Positions 28,506 through 37,849 of a stretch of DNA of 64,000 nucleotides are shown here, piece after piece. Numbering within the stretch: position 1 is the first letter of the stretch; each line of letters begins with the position of its first letter. The stretch is from Sphingomonadales bacterium (GTDB taxonomy: Bacteria; Pseudomonadota; Alphaproteobacteria; Sphingomonadales; Sphingomonadaceae): NCBI GenBank assembly GCA_009995225.1, contig JAACPW010000006.1, positions 62,001 through 126,000 of the forward strand, in the 5' to 3' direction. The position numbers and the translations under genes were made by a program. The notes beneath the pieces were generated by a model. The model did no database searches and had not been told where the DNA came from. It saw only the letters and a program-made list of their open reading frames with translations.

Positions 28506-28561
28506 ATTCGACTTGGTTATTGGCTTGCGCGCTCCCTGACAAGCGCCATAGGCTAACCCTT

Positions 28562-29392
28562 ATGACGAATATCGCCATCTGCGCGCCTGCAACCCCAATC
28601 ACCCGCGAGCATCAAAGCGCGCTCGAAGCGCTGGTCGCGGCGGAGTTTCCCGATCACCGGGTGACCTTCCATGACCAGTGTTTTGAACGCGAAGGCCATT
28701 TTGCGGGCGACGATCTGCGACGCCTCACCGCGCTGCTTGAATGTGCCAATGACCCTGCTTTCGATGTCGTGTGGTTTGCCAAGGGCGGCTACGGCTCGAA
28801 CCGGATTGCCGAGGCTGCGGTTGTCCAGATGAACCAGGCTGCACGGGCCAAGACCTATGTGGGATTTTCCGATTGCGGCTACATGCTCGCCGCGCTGTAC
28901 CGGGCGGGGATCGGGCAGAGCGTCCATGGCCATATGCCGGTCAGCGCGCGTTCGGAAGGCGGGCGCGAAGCAATCCGGCGGGTGCTGAACTGGTTGGGCG
29001 GCGACACCAGCGGGTTGGAGCCGAGCCTCGACGGGACGACGCCGGCGGCCGCCTTCAATCTCATCACGCTGGCCATGATCGCGGGGACTCCGATGATGCC
29101 CGATCTGACCGGCCACGTCGTCATGGTGGAGGAAGTATCCGAACATCTTTATGCCATCGACCGATTGTTCTTCCACCTTGCCGGAACACTCCCGCGTCTC
29201 GCTGGCCTCAGGCTGGGATCGGTCACCGATGTCCCGGAAAACTACGTTGAATTTGGCCAGAGCGCGGAGGAAATCGCCCGCTTCTGGTGCGCGCGCGCGG
29301 GCATTCCTTACCTTGGCCGGGCGCTGATCGGGCATACGTCTGCCAACAGGGTTGTGCCCTTCGGCCTTGCCAGTCCGCCCGCGCGGACGTAA
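28562..29392 (+). CDS. LD-carboxypeptidase, S66 family (LdcA-like)
   Basis: S66 enzymes remove the terminal D-alanine from recycled murein tetrapeptides in the cytoplasm. The 276-residue protein starts MTNIAICAPATPITRE. The nucleophile serine lies in VGFSDCGYMLAAL (about residue 103), the glutamate in VMVEEVSEHLYAIDR and the histidine in LIGHTSANRVVPFG, so the Ser-Glu-His triad is complete. The start is the ATG matching the family; an earlier in-frame ATG is in the promoter. It diverges from the Mur ligase gene. Confidence 0.88.
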   Translation: MTNIAICAPATPITREHQSALEALVAAEFPDHRVTFHDQCFEREGHFAGDDLRRLTALLECANDPAFDVVWFAKGGYGSNRIAEAAVVQMNQAARAKTYVGFSDCGYMLAALYRAGIGQSVHGHMPVSARSEGGREAIRRVLNWLGGDTSGLEPSLDGTTPAAAFNLITLAMIAGTPMMPDLTGHVVMVEEVSEHLYAIDRLFFHLAGTLPRLAGLRLGSVTDVPENYVEFGQSAEEIARFWCARAGIPYLGRALIGHTSANRVVPFGLASPPART

Positions 29393-29426
29393 CGGCGCGC
29401 GCCAAAACTCATAAAGAGGGTCGTCA

Positions 29427-30365
29427 ATGCGCGCATTCATTTTTCCGGGGCAGGGCAGTCAGAAAGTCGGCATGGGGGCAGACCTGGCCGAGGCGAGCCA
29501 GGCAGCGCGCGATGTGTTCGGTGAGGTGGACGAGGCGCTGCGTCAGCACCTTTCGGTTCTGATGCGCGGAGGTCCCGAAGAGCGACTCACGCTGACCGAA
29601 AACGCTCAGCCGGCGATCATGGCCAATGCGATCGCAACCTTGCGCGTTCTCGAACACGATTTCGGCGTCAACATCCTCAAGGCAGCCGATTGCGTTGCGG
29701 GCCATTCGCTTGGCGAATACACGGCCCTGTGCGCGATCGGCGCATTCGGCCTTGCCGAAACGGCCCAGCTTCTGAAATTGCGCGGATGGGTTATGCAGGC
29801 CGCTGTGCCGCTGGGCGAAGGCACGATGGCCGTGCTGCTGGGCGCAGACATCGATCAGGCCGGGGCGCTGGCCGAAGCGGCTGCACAGGGTGAAATTTGC
29901 GAAATCGCCAATGACAACGACCCTTCGCAGGTCGTATTGTCGGGACACACGGGCGCGATTGAGCGGGCGGTTGCGCTGGTTAAAGAGCACGGGATCAAGC
30001 GCGGGATGATCCTCAATGTCTCCGCCCCGTTCCATTCCTCGCTGATGGCGCCGGCCGCCGTGCGCATGGCCGATGCGCTGGCCGAAACCCCTCCGCAGGC
30101 TTTCACCCTGCCGCTTTATGCCAATGTCACCGCCGCCGCCGTCACCGATCCCGAAGCCGAGCGCGCGCTGCTGGTGGAACAGGTGACAGGTCGCGTGCGC
30201 TGGCGTGAAAGCGTGCTTGCCATGCGCGCCGATGGCGTCGAAAGCTTTGTCGAACTTGGCGGAAAGGTGGTCGGGCCGATGGTCAGCCGGACCGACCGCG
30301 ATGCGCAGGTGACAAGCCTCGTGACCATGCAGGATCTTGAGGCCTTCGCGAAGGAGATCGCATGA
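29427..30365 (+). CDS. fabD: Malonyl-CoA:ACP transacylase
   Basis: FabD moves malonyl from CoA to acyl carrier protein for fatty-acid elongation. The 312-residue protein has FPGQGSQKVGMG at the start, the nucleophile in GHSLGEYTAL (about residue 94) and the histidine in APFHSSLM. AAAGAGGG precedes the ATG. Its TGA overlaps the next gene's ATG by 4 nt; fabG lies one gene further on. Confidence 0.96.
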   Translation: MRAFIFPGQGSQKVGMGADLAEASQAARDVFGEVDEALRQHLSVLMRGGPEERLTLTENAQPAIMANAIATLRVLEHDFGVNILKAADCVAGHSLGEYTALCAIGAFGLAETAQLLKLRGWVMQAAVPLGEGTMAVLLGADIDQAGALAEAAAQGEICEIANDNDPSQVVLSGHTGAIERAVALVKEHGIKRGMILNVSAPFHSSLMAPAAVRMADALAETPPQAFTLPLYANVTAAAVTDPEAERALLVEQVTGRVRWRESVLAMRADGVESFVELGGKVVGPMVSRTDRDAQVTSLVTMQDLEAFAKEIA

Positions 30366-30940
30366 CACGAGGAATGTGGCTGGCAGGTGCGGCCGTTCTG
30401 ATGGCTTCCGGCGCGCAGGCGGGCGAGCCGGACGAGCTTCAATGTGTCGAGGCCGGCTACACGCCAGAAGAGATCGTCGAGATTGACGATCTCTTGTCCC
30501 AGATCGACGTGTTGAGCGGCGGCGAAAATGCCGCGATGAACGCATTGGGCATGCTGGTCGGCACCTCGGCGATCGACTGCGCAGAAACCTATGACTGGGC
30601 CGATGGCGAATTCGAGGCGGTTCTTTACTACGAATTGGGGCGATGGATGGAGACGGCGATCCGCCGCCATGGCCCCCTGCCACAGGGCGATGTCGTGCGG
30701 GTCGACACCGCGCTGGCGAAAGGCGACCGCAGATCGCTGTGGGCAGCGCTGGAAGAACAGGTCAATCTCGGCATCGCGGGCGAGGACACCGAACTGAGCC
30801 CCGAAAACGCTAAGGCGTTTGAAGAATTCATGCTCGAAGTCGGGTTCGGCATCGATGATACCACCGCCGAACAGATCGGGGCCTATCTCGCCGCGATGGC
30901 GATGCAGCGCATAAGCGCGCGCGACTTCGCCGCAATGTAA
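30362..30940 (+). CDS. Exported protein of unknown function between fabD and fabG
   Basis: A 192-residue protein with a signal peptide (MWLAGAAVLMASGAQAGE) and an acidic mature part. Two cysteines (LQCVEAGY and AIDCAETY) could form a disulphide. I recognise no domain. Its ATG overlaps fabD's stop and fabG begins 22 bp after it, so it is expressed with the fatty-acid genes even though it is predicted to be periplasmic. Confidence 0.68.
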   Translation: MTRGMWLAGAAVLMASGAQAGEPDELQCVEAGYTPEEIVEIDDLLSQIDVLSGGENAAMNALGMLVGTSAIDCAETYDWADGEFEAVLYYELGRWMETAIRRHGPLPQGDVVRVDTALAKGDRRSLWAALEEQVNLGIAGEDTELSPENAKAFEEFMLEVGFGIDDTTAEQIGAYLAAMAMQRISARDFAAM

Positions 30941-30962
30941 CAAGCAACAGGAGCGCGATGCG

Positions 30963-31727
30963 ATGTTTTCACTCAAGGGCATGAACGCGCTGGTCACAGG
31001 GGCCAGCGGCGGGATTGGATCGGCCATCGCCCACGCGCTTGCCAGCCAAGGCGCACGGCTGGCACTGTCGGGATCGAACGCAGCCAAGCTGCGCGCCTTT
31101 CGTGACGAGCTCAATCAGGCCTACCCCCACCACGATCATGATGGCCATGTCGAGATCACCTGCGATCTGGGCAATGCCACACAGGTCGAAGAACTAATCC
31201 CCGCGATGCTGGATACCCTCGGCACGATGGATGTGCTGGTCAACAATGCCGGTATCACCCGGGATAATCTGGGAATGCGGATGAAGGATGATGAATGGGA
31301 TCAGGTGATCCGCATCAATCTCGAAGCCAGCTTCCGGCTGATGCGCGCCGCCGCCAAACCGATGATGAAGGCGCGGTTCGGGCGGATCATCAACATCACA
31401 TCCGTGGTCGGCGCGACGGGAAATCCGGGGCAGATGAACTACTGCGCAGCCAAGGCAGGCCTGACCGGCATGACCAAGGCCTTTGCGCAGGAAGTGGCAA
31501 GCCGCGGGATTACCGCCAACTGCGTCGCGCCCGGCTTTATCCGCACGGCGATGACGTCGGCGCTGGACGAAAAGCAGCAGGCCGCAATCAACGGTCGCAT
31601 CCCGATGGGCCGCATGGGGGAAGGCGCGGAAGTCGGTGCGGCGGTGGCCTTTCTCGCCAGTCGCGAAGCAGCTTATGTCACGGGCGCAACGCTGCACGTG
31701 AACGGCGGGATGGCGATGCTGGGATAA
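30963..31727 (+). CDS. fabG: 3-oxoacyl-ACP reductase
   Basis: FabG reduces 3-oxoacyl-ACP with NADPH in the fatty-acid cycle. The 254-residue short-chain dehydrogenase has the nucleotide-binding TGASGGIGSAIA, NNAGITRDN, the serine in INITSVVGATGN and the YCAAK catalytic pair, and ends VTGATLHVNGGMAM. AGGAG lies 9 nt before the ATG. With fabD and the secreted protein it forms a fatty-acid operon. Confidence 0.94.
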   Translation: MFSLKGMNALVTGASGGIGSAIAHALASQGARLALSGSNAAKLRAFRDELNQAYPHHDHDGHVEITCDLGNATQVEELIPAMLDTLGTMDVLVNNAGITRDNLGMRMKDDEWDQVIRINLEASFRLMRAAAKPMMKARFGRIINITSVVGATGNPGQMNYCAAKAGLTGMTKAFAQEVASRGITANCVAPGFIRTAMTSALDEKQQAAINGRIPMGRMGEGAEVGAAVAFLASREAAYVTGATLHVNGGMAMLG

Positions 31728-31891
31728 GGTTACGCGGCCTTTGCTCTGCCTTATCCCCAGCGCAATACCCCGTCGCCAAGTCGCCCGCTTGCCCGTATCG
31801 CGAGGCGCGCTAAGGTTTCAGGCACTTTTCCGGCGCTTGGGGGCGATTCCGTGCCGCTCCCCGCAACAGACAGGAACGATAGGGACAAGCG

Positions 31892-33019
31892 ATGAAGGCC
31901 ACGATTGAACGCGCGACGCTGTTGCGGTGCCTTTCCCATGTTCAATCCGTGGTGGAGCGTCGCAATACAATTCCGATTCTTTCCAACGTGCTGATCGATG
32001 CCAGCGATGGTGGATCGGTGCGGGTGATGGCAACGGACCTTGATCTTCAGGTGGTGGAGACAATGTCGGCGTCATCCGTCGATCAGGCGGGCGCAATCAC
32101 CGTGTCCGCACACTTGTTGTTCGAAATTGCGCGCAAGCTTCCCGATGGCAGCCAAGTGAGCTTGACGACCAGCGACAATCGACTGGAGGTCAAGGCAGGC
32201 CGGTCAAACTTCAAATTGCCCACGCTGCCTCGTGACGACTTTCCGGTCATTGTCGAAGGGGATTTGCCGACCAGCTTTGAATTGCCAGCCCGGTTGCTGG
32301 CTGAACTGATCGACCGCACGCGGTTTGCCATTTCGACCGAGGAAACCCGCTACTACCTCAATGGCATCTTCTTCCACGTAACGGACGAAGACGAACCTTT
32401 GCTCAAGGCTGCGGCCACCGATGGTCACCGCCTCGCGCGCTTTACGTTGCCGCGTCCCGAGGGCGCTGCGGGGATGCCGGATGTGATTGTCCCCCGCAAA
32501 GCCGTGGGTGAGCTTCGCAAGCTGCTCGACGAGGCACTGGACGGCAATGTGTTGATTGACCTTTCGGCCAGCAAGATCCGCTTCACCATGGGCGGGGAAG
32601 GCGGCGTTGTGCTCACCAGCAAGCTGATTGACGGAACGTTCCCCGATTACAGCCGGGTCATCCCGACCGGGAATGACAAGCTGCTGAAGGTCGATCCCAA
32701 GCTGTTCTATTCTGGGGTTGACCGCGTTGCGACGATCGCCACCGAGAAAACTCGGGCGGTGAAGATCGGCCTCGATAATGACCGCGTAACGCTGTCGGTC
32801 ACGTCGCCCGATAACGGCACTGCGGCTGAGGAAATTGCTGCTGAGTACCGTGCCGAAGGTCTGGAGATTGGCTTCAACGCCAACTACCTCAAGGATATTC
32901 TCGGCCAGATCGACAGCGACACGGTGGAACTCCACCTCGCTGATGCTGGCGCGCCGACTTTGATCCGCGAAAATGAAAAAGCCCGCGCGCTTTACGTGCT
33001 GATGCCGATGCGGGTGTGA
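31892..33019 (+). CDS. dnaN: DNA polymerase III sliding clamp (beta)
   Basis: The beta clamp encircles DNA and holds DNA polymerase III during replication. The 375-residue protein opens MKATIERATLLRCLSHVQSV, has RNTIPILSNVLI, the LPRDDFPV linker and TDGHRLAR between domains, and ends ALYVLMPMRV, the usual clamp C-terminus that forms the partner-binding pocket. dnaA and recF are not neighbours here. Confidence 0.97.
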   Translation: MKATIERATLLRCLSHVQSVVERRNTIPILSNVLIDASDGGSVRVMATDLDLQVVETMSASSVDQAGAITVSAHLLFEIARKLPDGSQVSLTTSDNRLEVKAGRSNFKLPTLPRDDFPVIVEGDLPTSFELPARLLAELIDRTRFAISTEETRYYLNGIFFHVTDEDEPLLKAAATDGHRLARFTLPRPEGAAGMPDVIVPRKAVGELRKLLDEALDGNVLIDLSASKIRFTMGGEGGVVLTSKLIDGTFPDYSRVIPTGNDKLLKVDPKLFYSGVDRVATIATEKTRAVKIGLDNDRVTLSVTSPDNGTAAEEIAAEYRAEGLEIGFNANYLKDILGQIDSDTVELHLADAGAPTLIRENEKARALYVLMPMRV

Positions 33020-33047
33020 TCCCCGCCTGTAGGGAGGGGAACTGCCA

Positions 33048-34130
33048 ATGAACGCCGTTCAGGTTCACGTCCGCAAGGATGATCTGACCGACTGCACACT
33101 GTCCGCGGTGGCTCTTGCGCCGCTTGCCACGGGCGCCGTGCGTTTGGCGATCGAGAGCTTTTCGGTCACCGCCAATAACGTCACCTATGCCGTGGTGGGC
33201 GACGGGTTCAAATATTGGGACTTCTTCCCCGCACCCGATGGCTTTGGCATCGTGCCGACGTGGGGCCATGCGCGGGTGATCGAAAGCCGCCATTCTGGTG
33301 TCGCGGCAGGCGAGCGCGTCTATGGCTACCTGCCGATGGCGAGCCATCTGGATGTTGTGCCGGGCCGGGTGACGCCGGGCGGGTTCATGGACACGGCAGC
33401 GCACCGTCAGCCAATGAGCCCGGTTTACAACAGCTACACAAGGCTTGCGGCCGACCCGGAGCACGAACCGGCACGCGAGGCGGAGCGGATGATCTTTGCG
33501 CCCCTGTTCCGTACGGGCTTCCTGATCGAATACTTCCTTCGCGGTGCCGACTGGTTCGGCGCCGAGCAGCTTATCGTCACCAGCGCCTCATCCAAGACCG
33601 CTATGGGATTGGCAAGCGTGGCGAAGTCTTCCTCGCCGGGCATCAGGCGGATCGGGCTGACGTCTCATCGCAACGTCGCTTTCGTCGAGGCGACCGGGCT
33701 TTACGATGATGTCCTCGCCTATGAGGATCTGGAGCGTGTGCCGGTGCTGCGCAGCGTCAGCGTCGACTTTGCAGGCAATGCCGATCTGCTGGCGCAGCTG
33801 CACCGCCATTTCGATGCTGCACTGGCGCACTCGGCGCTGGTCGGCATGACCCATGTCGAAGCGCGTTCAACCTTCGGCGGGGGCGAGCCGCTCCCCGGCC
33901 CGAAGCCCGCGCTGTTCTTCGCGCCTGACCATGCCGTGTCCTTCTTCAAGGCGCACGGGCCGGAAGACGGAGCGAAGCTGATCGCTTCCGCTTGGCATGA
34001 CTTCCTGAAATCCGCCGATGGCACGGTTACCATTGCGCGGCAATCCGGCCTTGAAGCCGCCCGCGCTGTGTTCACTACGATGGTGTCAGGCCAGATCGAC
34101 CCGGCCAAGGGCATCGTGATCGAGCCCTAG
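33048..34130 (+). CDS. DUF2855 family protein
   Basis: A 360-residue protein of the DUF2855 family, which looks like a divergent zinc-free medium-chain reductase: an N-terminal region with SFSVTANNVTYAVVGDGFKYW and a later SASSKTAMGLASVAK segment where related reductases bind nucleotide. No activity is established for the family. A good GGAGGGG ribosome site precedes the ATG. It lies 28 bp after dnaN and may be read through from it. Confidence 0.82.
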   Translation: MNAVQVHVRKDDLTDCTLSAVALAPLATGAVRLAIESFSVTANNVTYAVVGDGFKYWDFFPAPDGFGIVPTWGHARVIESRHSGVAAGERVYGYLPMASHLDVVPGRVTPGGFMDTAAHRQPMSPVYNSYTRLAADPEHEPAREAERMIFAPLFRTGFLIEYFLRGADWFGAEQLIVTSASSKTAMGLASVAKSSSPGIRRIGLTSHRNVAFVEATGLYDDVLAYEDLERVPVLRSVSVDFAGNADLLAQLHRHFDAALAHSALVGMTHVEARSTFGGGEPLPGPKPALFFAPDHAVSFFKAHGPEDGAKLIASAWHDFLKSADGTVTIARQSGLEAARAVFTTMVSGQIDPAKGIVIEP

Positions 34131-34149
34131 GCCGGGGCGCGGCGGCGGA

Positions 34150-35931
34150 TCACTCTGCCGCTTCGGCCAGTTCCACCCGCTGCGGCCCACGGATAAGGCC
34201 ACCGGGCGCTTCGCCTGTCCACGTGCCATCGCGAAAGGTGACGACCCCGCTCTTGATCGTGGCAACGTAGCCATCGGCCTTTTGCAGCAGCCGCTTGCCG
34301 CCCGCGGGTAGATCGAAGGCGAGCCATGGCTTTCCAAGCTTGAGCCTGTCCATGTCGATCACGTTGAGATCGGCCAGATGGCCCGGTGCAATGATCCCGC
34401 GATCTTCCAGCCCGTAAAGCACGGCCGTGTCGCGACACTGGCGCTTGATGGCCTGTTCCAGACTGATCCGTTCGCCGCGCTTGCGGCTCTTGACCCAATG
34501 TTCCAGCATGAAGGTAGGCGAGGCCGCATCGCAGATCGTTCCGCAATGCGCGCCGCCGTCCGACAGCGAATTGACCGTGTCGTCCGCATGCTGGAGCGGG
34601 TGCAGGAAATCGAGATTGCCGTCGGCGTAGTTGAGGATCGGCAGATAGATGAAGCCGCCGCATTCGCCATTGGCATCATCGTCGCGGCACAGCAGGTCAT
34701 AGGCATATTCCTGCGGGCTCACCCCGGCGGCCTGGGCGCGGGCGTTGATGCTGGCATCGGCCTGCGGTTCGTAGTCGAAATCGGGGTCCATTTCGTACTG
34801 CATGGCCCAACCTTGCGAGATGACCATCACCACCCCGCCGATATCCTTGGGCGCTTCGGAATAGTCATTGGGTTCGGCAAGCAGACGGGTCTTGAAGGCG
34901 GGGTCCAGCAGCTTGGCTTTCTGCTGCTCCCACGGCAGATCCTTGATCGCCATCCAACTGGGGCGGAAGGCGAAGGGGTTGACCGTGCCCCGCCATGCCA
35001 TGACGATCCCGTTACCACGCAACGCAATCTGGGCGACAATCTGCGCACCATTGTCGTTTTCGGCGCGCATCTGGGCGATCTGTTCTTCGAGCGATAGCTC
35101 TTTGGCGATGGATTGCAGCGCGGCGAAGGTGACGGGGATGCCGGCCTCGCGGCTGAGCCTGCCCATCCAGTCGAACTCGTTCCATTCGCGCTTGAGGTCG
35201 CTGGCCATTTCGAACACGGCATAGCCGCCAGCCTTCGTCGCGCGGCCCATCGCATGGCCGATGGCGATGAGTTCCTCGGGCGTGGCTGTGGTGCCGGGCA
35301 CGAGTTCGCCATCCACCGATTTGTGCAGCACGGTGCGCGAGGTGGAGAACCCCAAAGCACCCGCCCGCACGCCTTCCTCGACGATCCGGCTCATGGCGGC
35401 GATGTCATCGGCGGTGGGGACCGCACCGGGCTGTTCCCGGTCGCCAAGCACATAGGCGCGCACCGCGCCGTGCGGAACGTGGGTGCCGATATCGACCGTG
35501 CGGGGAAGCTTTTCGAGAGCATCGAGATATTCGGGGAAGGTTTCCCAATCCCATGTCATGCCTTCAGCGAGCGCGGTGCCGGGAATATCCTCGACCCCTT
35601 CCATCAGGCTGATCAGCCACTCGTGGCGATCGGGCTTGGCGGGCGCGAAGCCGACCCCGCAATTGCCCATCACGACCGTGGTGACACCGTGCCAGCTGGA
35701 AGGCGCCATCTCCTGATCCCAGGTCGCCTGACCATCATAATGGGTGTGAATATCGACAAAGCCGGGGGCGACGATCTTGCCGGTCGCGTCGATCTCCTCC
35801 GGGGCGCTGCCTTCGATTCGGCCGACCGCGGCAATCAACCCGGCCTTCACCGCCACATCGCCCGTGAAGGCCGCTTGCCCGGTGCCATCCACAATCGTGC
35901 CGCCCCGGATGATCAGGTCATATTGCGCCAT
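34150..35931 (-). CDS. N-acyl-D-amino-acid deacylase family amidohydrolase
   Basis: A 593-residue metal-dependent amidohydrolase. The start [18 protein letters not shown] is followed by [19 protein letters not shown], whose HxH binds metal, then [11 protein letters not shown] (the metal-binding cysteine) and [18 protein letters not shown] near the C-terminus. These fit D-aminoacylases and related N-acyl-D-amino-acid deacylases, which free D-amino acids. The substrate remains unknown. It stands alone, convergent with DUF2855 and divergent from the GDPD-like gene. Confidence 0.85.
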   Translation of the reverse strand: MAQYDLIIRGGTIVDGTGQAAFTGDVAVKAGLIAAVGRIEGSAPEEIDATGKIVAPGFVDIHTHYDGQATWDQEMAPSSWHGVTTVVMGNCGVGFAPAKPDRHEWLISLMEGVEDIPGTALAEGMTWDWETFPEYLDALEKLPRTVDIGTHVPHGAVRAYVLGDREQPGAVPTADDIAAMSRIVEEGVRAGALGFSTSRTVLHKSVDGELVPGTTATPEELIAIGHAMGRATKAGGYAVFEMASDLKREWNEFDWMGRLSREAGIPVTFAALQSIAKELSLEEQIAQMRAENDNGAQIVAQIALRGNGIVMAWRGTVNPFAFRPSWMAIKDLPWEQQKAKLLDPAFKTRLLAEPNDYSEAPKDIGGVVMVISQGWAMQYEMDPDFDYEPQADASINARAQAAGVSPQEYAYDLLCRDDDANGECGGFIYLPILNYADGNLDFLHPLQHADDTVNSLSDGGAHCGTICDAASPTFMLEHWVKSRKRGERISLEQAIKRQCRDTAVLYGLEDRGIIAPGHLADLNVIDMDRLKLGKPWLAFDLPAGGKRLLQKADGYVATIKSGVVTFRDGTWTGEAPGGLIRGPQRVELAEAAE

Positions 35932-36035
35932 TCTGTCTCTCCCTTATGGCAAGGAAGAATGTCGCAAACAGGGCGGCCCTACAAGGGGGCGGCAGGTTTG
36001 TTGATGAAACACAGCTTAAGCCAAGGGCCGGAACA

Positions 36036-36989
36036 ATGGGTTTGAACATGCTATATCGCACCGGTTTTGTAGGACTTGTTGGATTTGCCGCGCTCAGCAT
36101 GCCGCTCGCCGCGCAGGATAGCGGCGCTTGGCGCCTCGCTCCTCAGAGTGATCTGTCCGCGATGCTCGACTGTTTCGAGGCCGCGGGGCAGACGCTGATT
36201 TCCGCGCATCGCGGCGGGCCGACGCCCGGTCTGCCCGAGAACGCGATCCCGACGATGGACGCGCTGCTCGCTGCGCAGCCAGCGATCATGGAGGTCGATG
36301 TGGGCAGAAGCGCGGACGGCGTCCACTTTTTGCTGCATGACGACCAGCTGGACCGGACAACCACGGGCACGGGGGAGGCCGCGGCGAAAGATTGGGCCAC
36401 GCTCGGCGCGCTGCGGCTCAAGGACAATTGGGGCTGGGTGACACCCTATACCATTCCGACCCTGACCGAGGCGCTGGCGTGGGCCAAGGGGCGCACGGTG
36501 CTCCAGATCGATTTCAAACGGTCGGCCGATTATGCTGCCGTGGCCGCCGCGATCCGCGAGGCCGGGATGGGGGACAGCGTTATCCTGATCGCCTATTCAG
36601 TGGAGCAGGCCGCCGCGTTGCACCGCGCCGCCCCCGAAATGCTGCTGTCCGTTTCCATCGATGCCCCCGGCGATGTGGCGGCGCTGAAGGACGCCGGTAT
36701 TCCGGAAGATCGGATGGTCGCCTTTACCGGCACCCGCCTGCCGCGCCCCGAAGTCTACCGTGAGCTGGACGGCCGCAATATCGAGGTGATCTTCGGCACG
36801 CTGGGCCGGCCTCCTCGTTCGATCGACGCAGTGATCGACCGTTACGGGATGGACGAACGCTACGCCGAGCTTGGCAAGGAAGGTGTCGACATCCTCGCCA
36901 CCGATCGTCCGCGAGAAGCGGCCGCGGCGCTGGCCGAGGCGGGACGCTTGCCCAAGGCAGGGCAATGCGGGGTGAGCCGGGGCGGCTAG
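36036..36989 (+). CDS. Glycerophosphodiester phosphodiesterase family protein, exported
   Basis: A 317-residue protein with a signal peptide ending near LAAQD. The GDPD core is present: SAHRGG with the catalytic HR, LPENA, MEVDVGRSADG and LLHDDQLDRTTTGTG. The family cleaves glycerophosphodiesters to glycerol-3-phosphate and an alcohol. The start is the ATG giving MGLNMLYRTGF; an ATG four codons later is also possible, while the longer upstream frame is not convincing. A palindrome follows the stop. Confidence 0.85.
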   Translation: MGLNMLYRTGFVGLVGFAALSMPLAAQDSGAWRLAPQSDLSAMLDCFEAAGQTLISAHRGGPTPGLPENAIPTMDALLAAQPAIMEVDVGRSADGVHFLLHDDQLDRTTTGTGEAAAKDWATLGALRLKDNWGWVTPYTIPTLTEALAWAKGRTVLQIDFKRSADYAAVAAAIREAGMGDSVILIAYSVEQAAALHRAAPEMLLSVSIDAPGDVAALKDAGIPEDRMVAFTGTRLPRPEVYRELDGRNIEVIFGTLGRPPRSIDAVIDRYGMDERYAELGKEGVDILATDRPREAAAALAEAGRLPKAGQCGVSRGG

Positions 36990-36990
36990 G

Positions 36991-37009
36991 GTTCGGCAAT
37001 TTGCCGAAC
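36991..37009. promoter_or_regulatory. Perfect 19-bp palindrome before the DUF427 gene
   Basis: GTTCGGCAATTTGCCGAAC has 9-bp perfect arms around one base. It begins 1 bp after the GDPD-like stop and 74 bp before DUF427. It could be an operator or a short terminator stem; the one-base centre and lack of a T-run favour protein binding. Confidence 0.4.
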
Positions 37010-37082
37010 TTGCAATGCCGCTTCGCGTCGCCACCTGCTATGATGTGGCTGAGAGACGCAAAGCCGCTGAAGGAGCGAAGCA

Positions 37083-37364
37083 ATGGTCAAGGCAAAATGG
37101 AACGGTGCGGTCATCGCTGAAAGCGATGCAACCGTGGTGGTCGAAGGCAATCACTATTTCCCGCGCAGCGCAGTCAAACCCGATGTGCTGGGCGATAGTT
37201 CAACCACCACGCATTGCCCGTGGAAAGGCACCGCCCATTATCACAGCGTCACCGTTGACGGCGCGACCAATACCGATGCCGCGTGGTTTTATCCTGAGCC
37301 CAAGGCGGCCGCTGCCGAGATCAAGGATCGCATCGCCTTCTGGCGCGGGGTCGTGGTAGGATAA
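37083..37364 (+). CDS. DUF427 family protein
   Basis: A 93-residue protein of the DUF427 family. Recognisable parts are VKAKWNGAVIAESD, VVEGNHYFPRSAV, CPWKGTAHYHSV and AWFYPEPKAAA. The family has no firmly known function; the conserved Cys-Pro-Trp-Lys and the Tyr-Phe-Pro positions suggest a small-molecule site. A strong GAAGGAG ribosome site lies before the ATG. Confidence 0.88.
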   Translation: MVKAKWNGAVIAESDATVVVEGNHYFPRSAVKPDVLGDSSTTTHCPWKGTAHYHSVTVDGATNTDAAWFYPEPKAAAAEIKDRIAFWRGVVVG

Positions 37365-37508
37365 AGGCGGCGACGCGGGTCCGGGGGCAGAGAGAGCCGG
37401 CCACTCGTGCGCAACGTTCGCCTCAAACCGTCATTCGGATTACGCCTCCGTTGCGTGATTTCTGAACCTGCCGCTTGTTTGTAAGGTCGGTGGGGTTGGA
37501 AACGAATA

Positions 37509-37670
37509 GTGACGGTTCATCGGATTCGGCGATATTCCTTTGCGTTTTTTGCGCTTCTTGGAAGTTTGATTTGGATCGTAAGTCGCGAAGCGGGCTTGGC
37601 CTTTTGGGCTGCGTTCGGCATCAGCATTGTGTTTGGCGTCGGCGCTGGGATCTTGTTCCGGCGAAGGTGA
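37509..37670 (+). CDS. Possible 53-residue membrane protein
   Basis: A short frame starting at GTG and ending in CGGCGAAGG-TGA. The translation has a basic start (VHRIRRYS), a hydrophobic stretch FAFFALLGSLIWIV, a short REAGLAF loop, a second stretch WAAFGISIVFGVGAGILF and a basic RRR end, the layout of a two-helix hairpin membrane protein. Evidence for expression is weak: only a partial GGA ribosome site. It falls in an otherwise empty 480-bp gap between DUF427 and the next gene. Confidence 0.4.
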   Translation: MTVHRIRRYSFAFFALLGSLIWIVSREAGLAFWAAFGISIVFGVGAGILFRRR

Positions 37671-37849
37671 TCCGGGCATATTGGGGATGAGCATCCAAAG
37701 TCCCAACAATCGCGACGGCATCCCCCAATCCTCGCCATCATCATTACCCGGACCTATGTGCAGAACGTGCCTTTCTGGGTGTTGCTGACAGACGCAAGCG
37801 CATTGGCACTTCCGGCGACCTTGCGCGTTGTTTCGCAAAGGGACGACGC

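Noticed and set aside
31751..31759. TTATCCCCA, close to a DnaA box, upstream of dnaN
   Set aside because: Single site with a mismatch; no dnaA gene, no box cluster and no AT-rich stretch, so no case for an origin.
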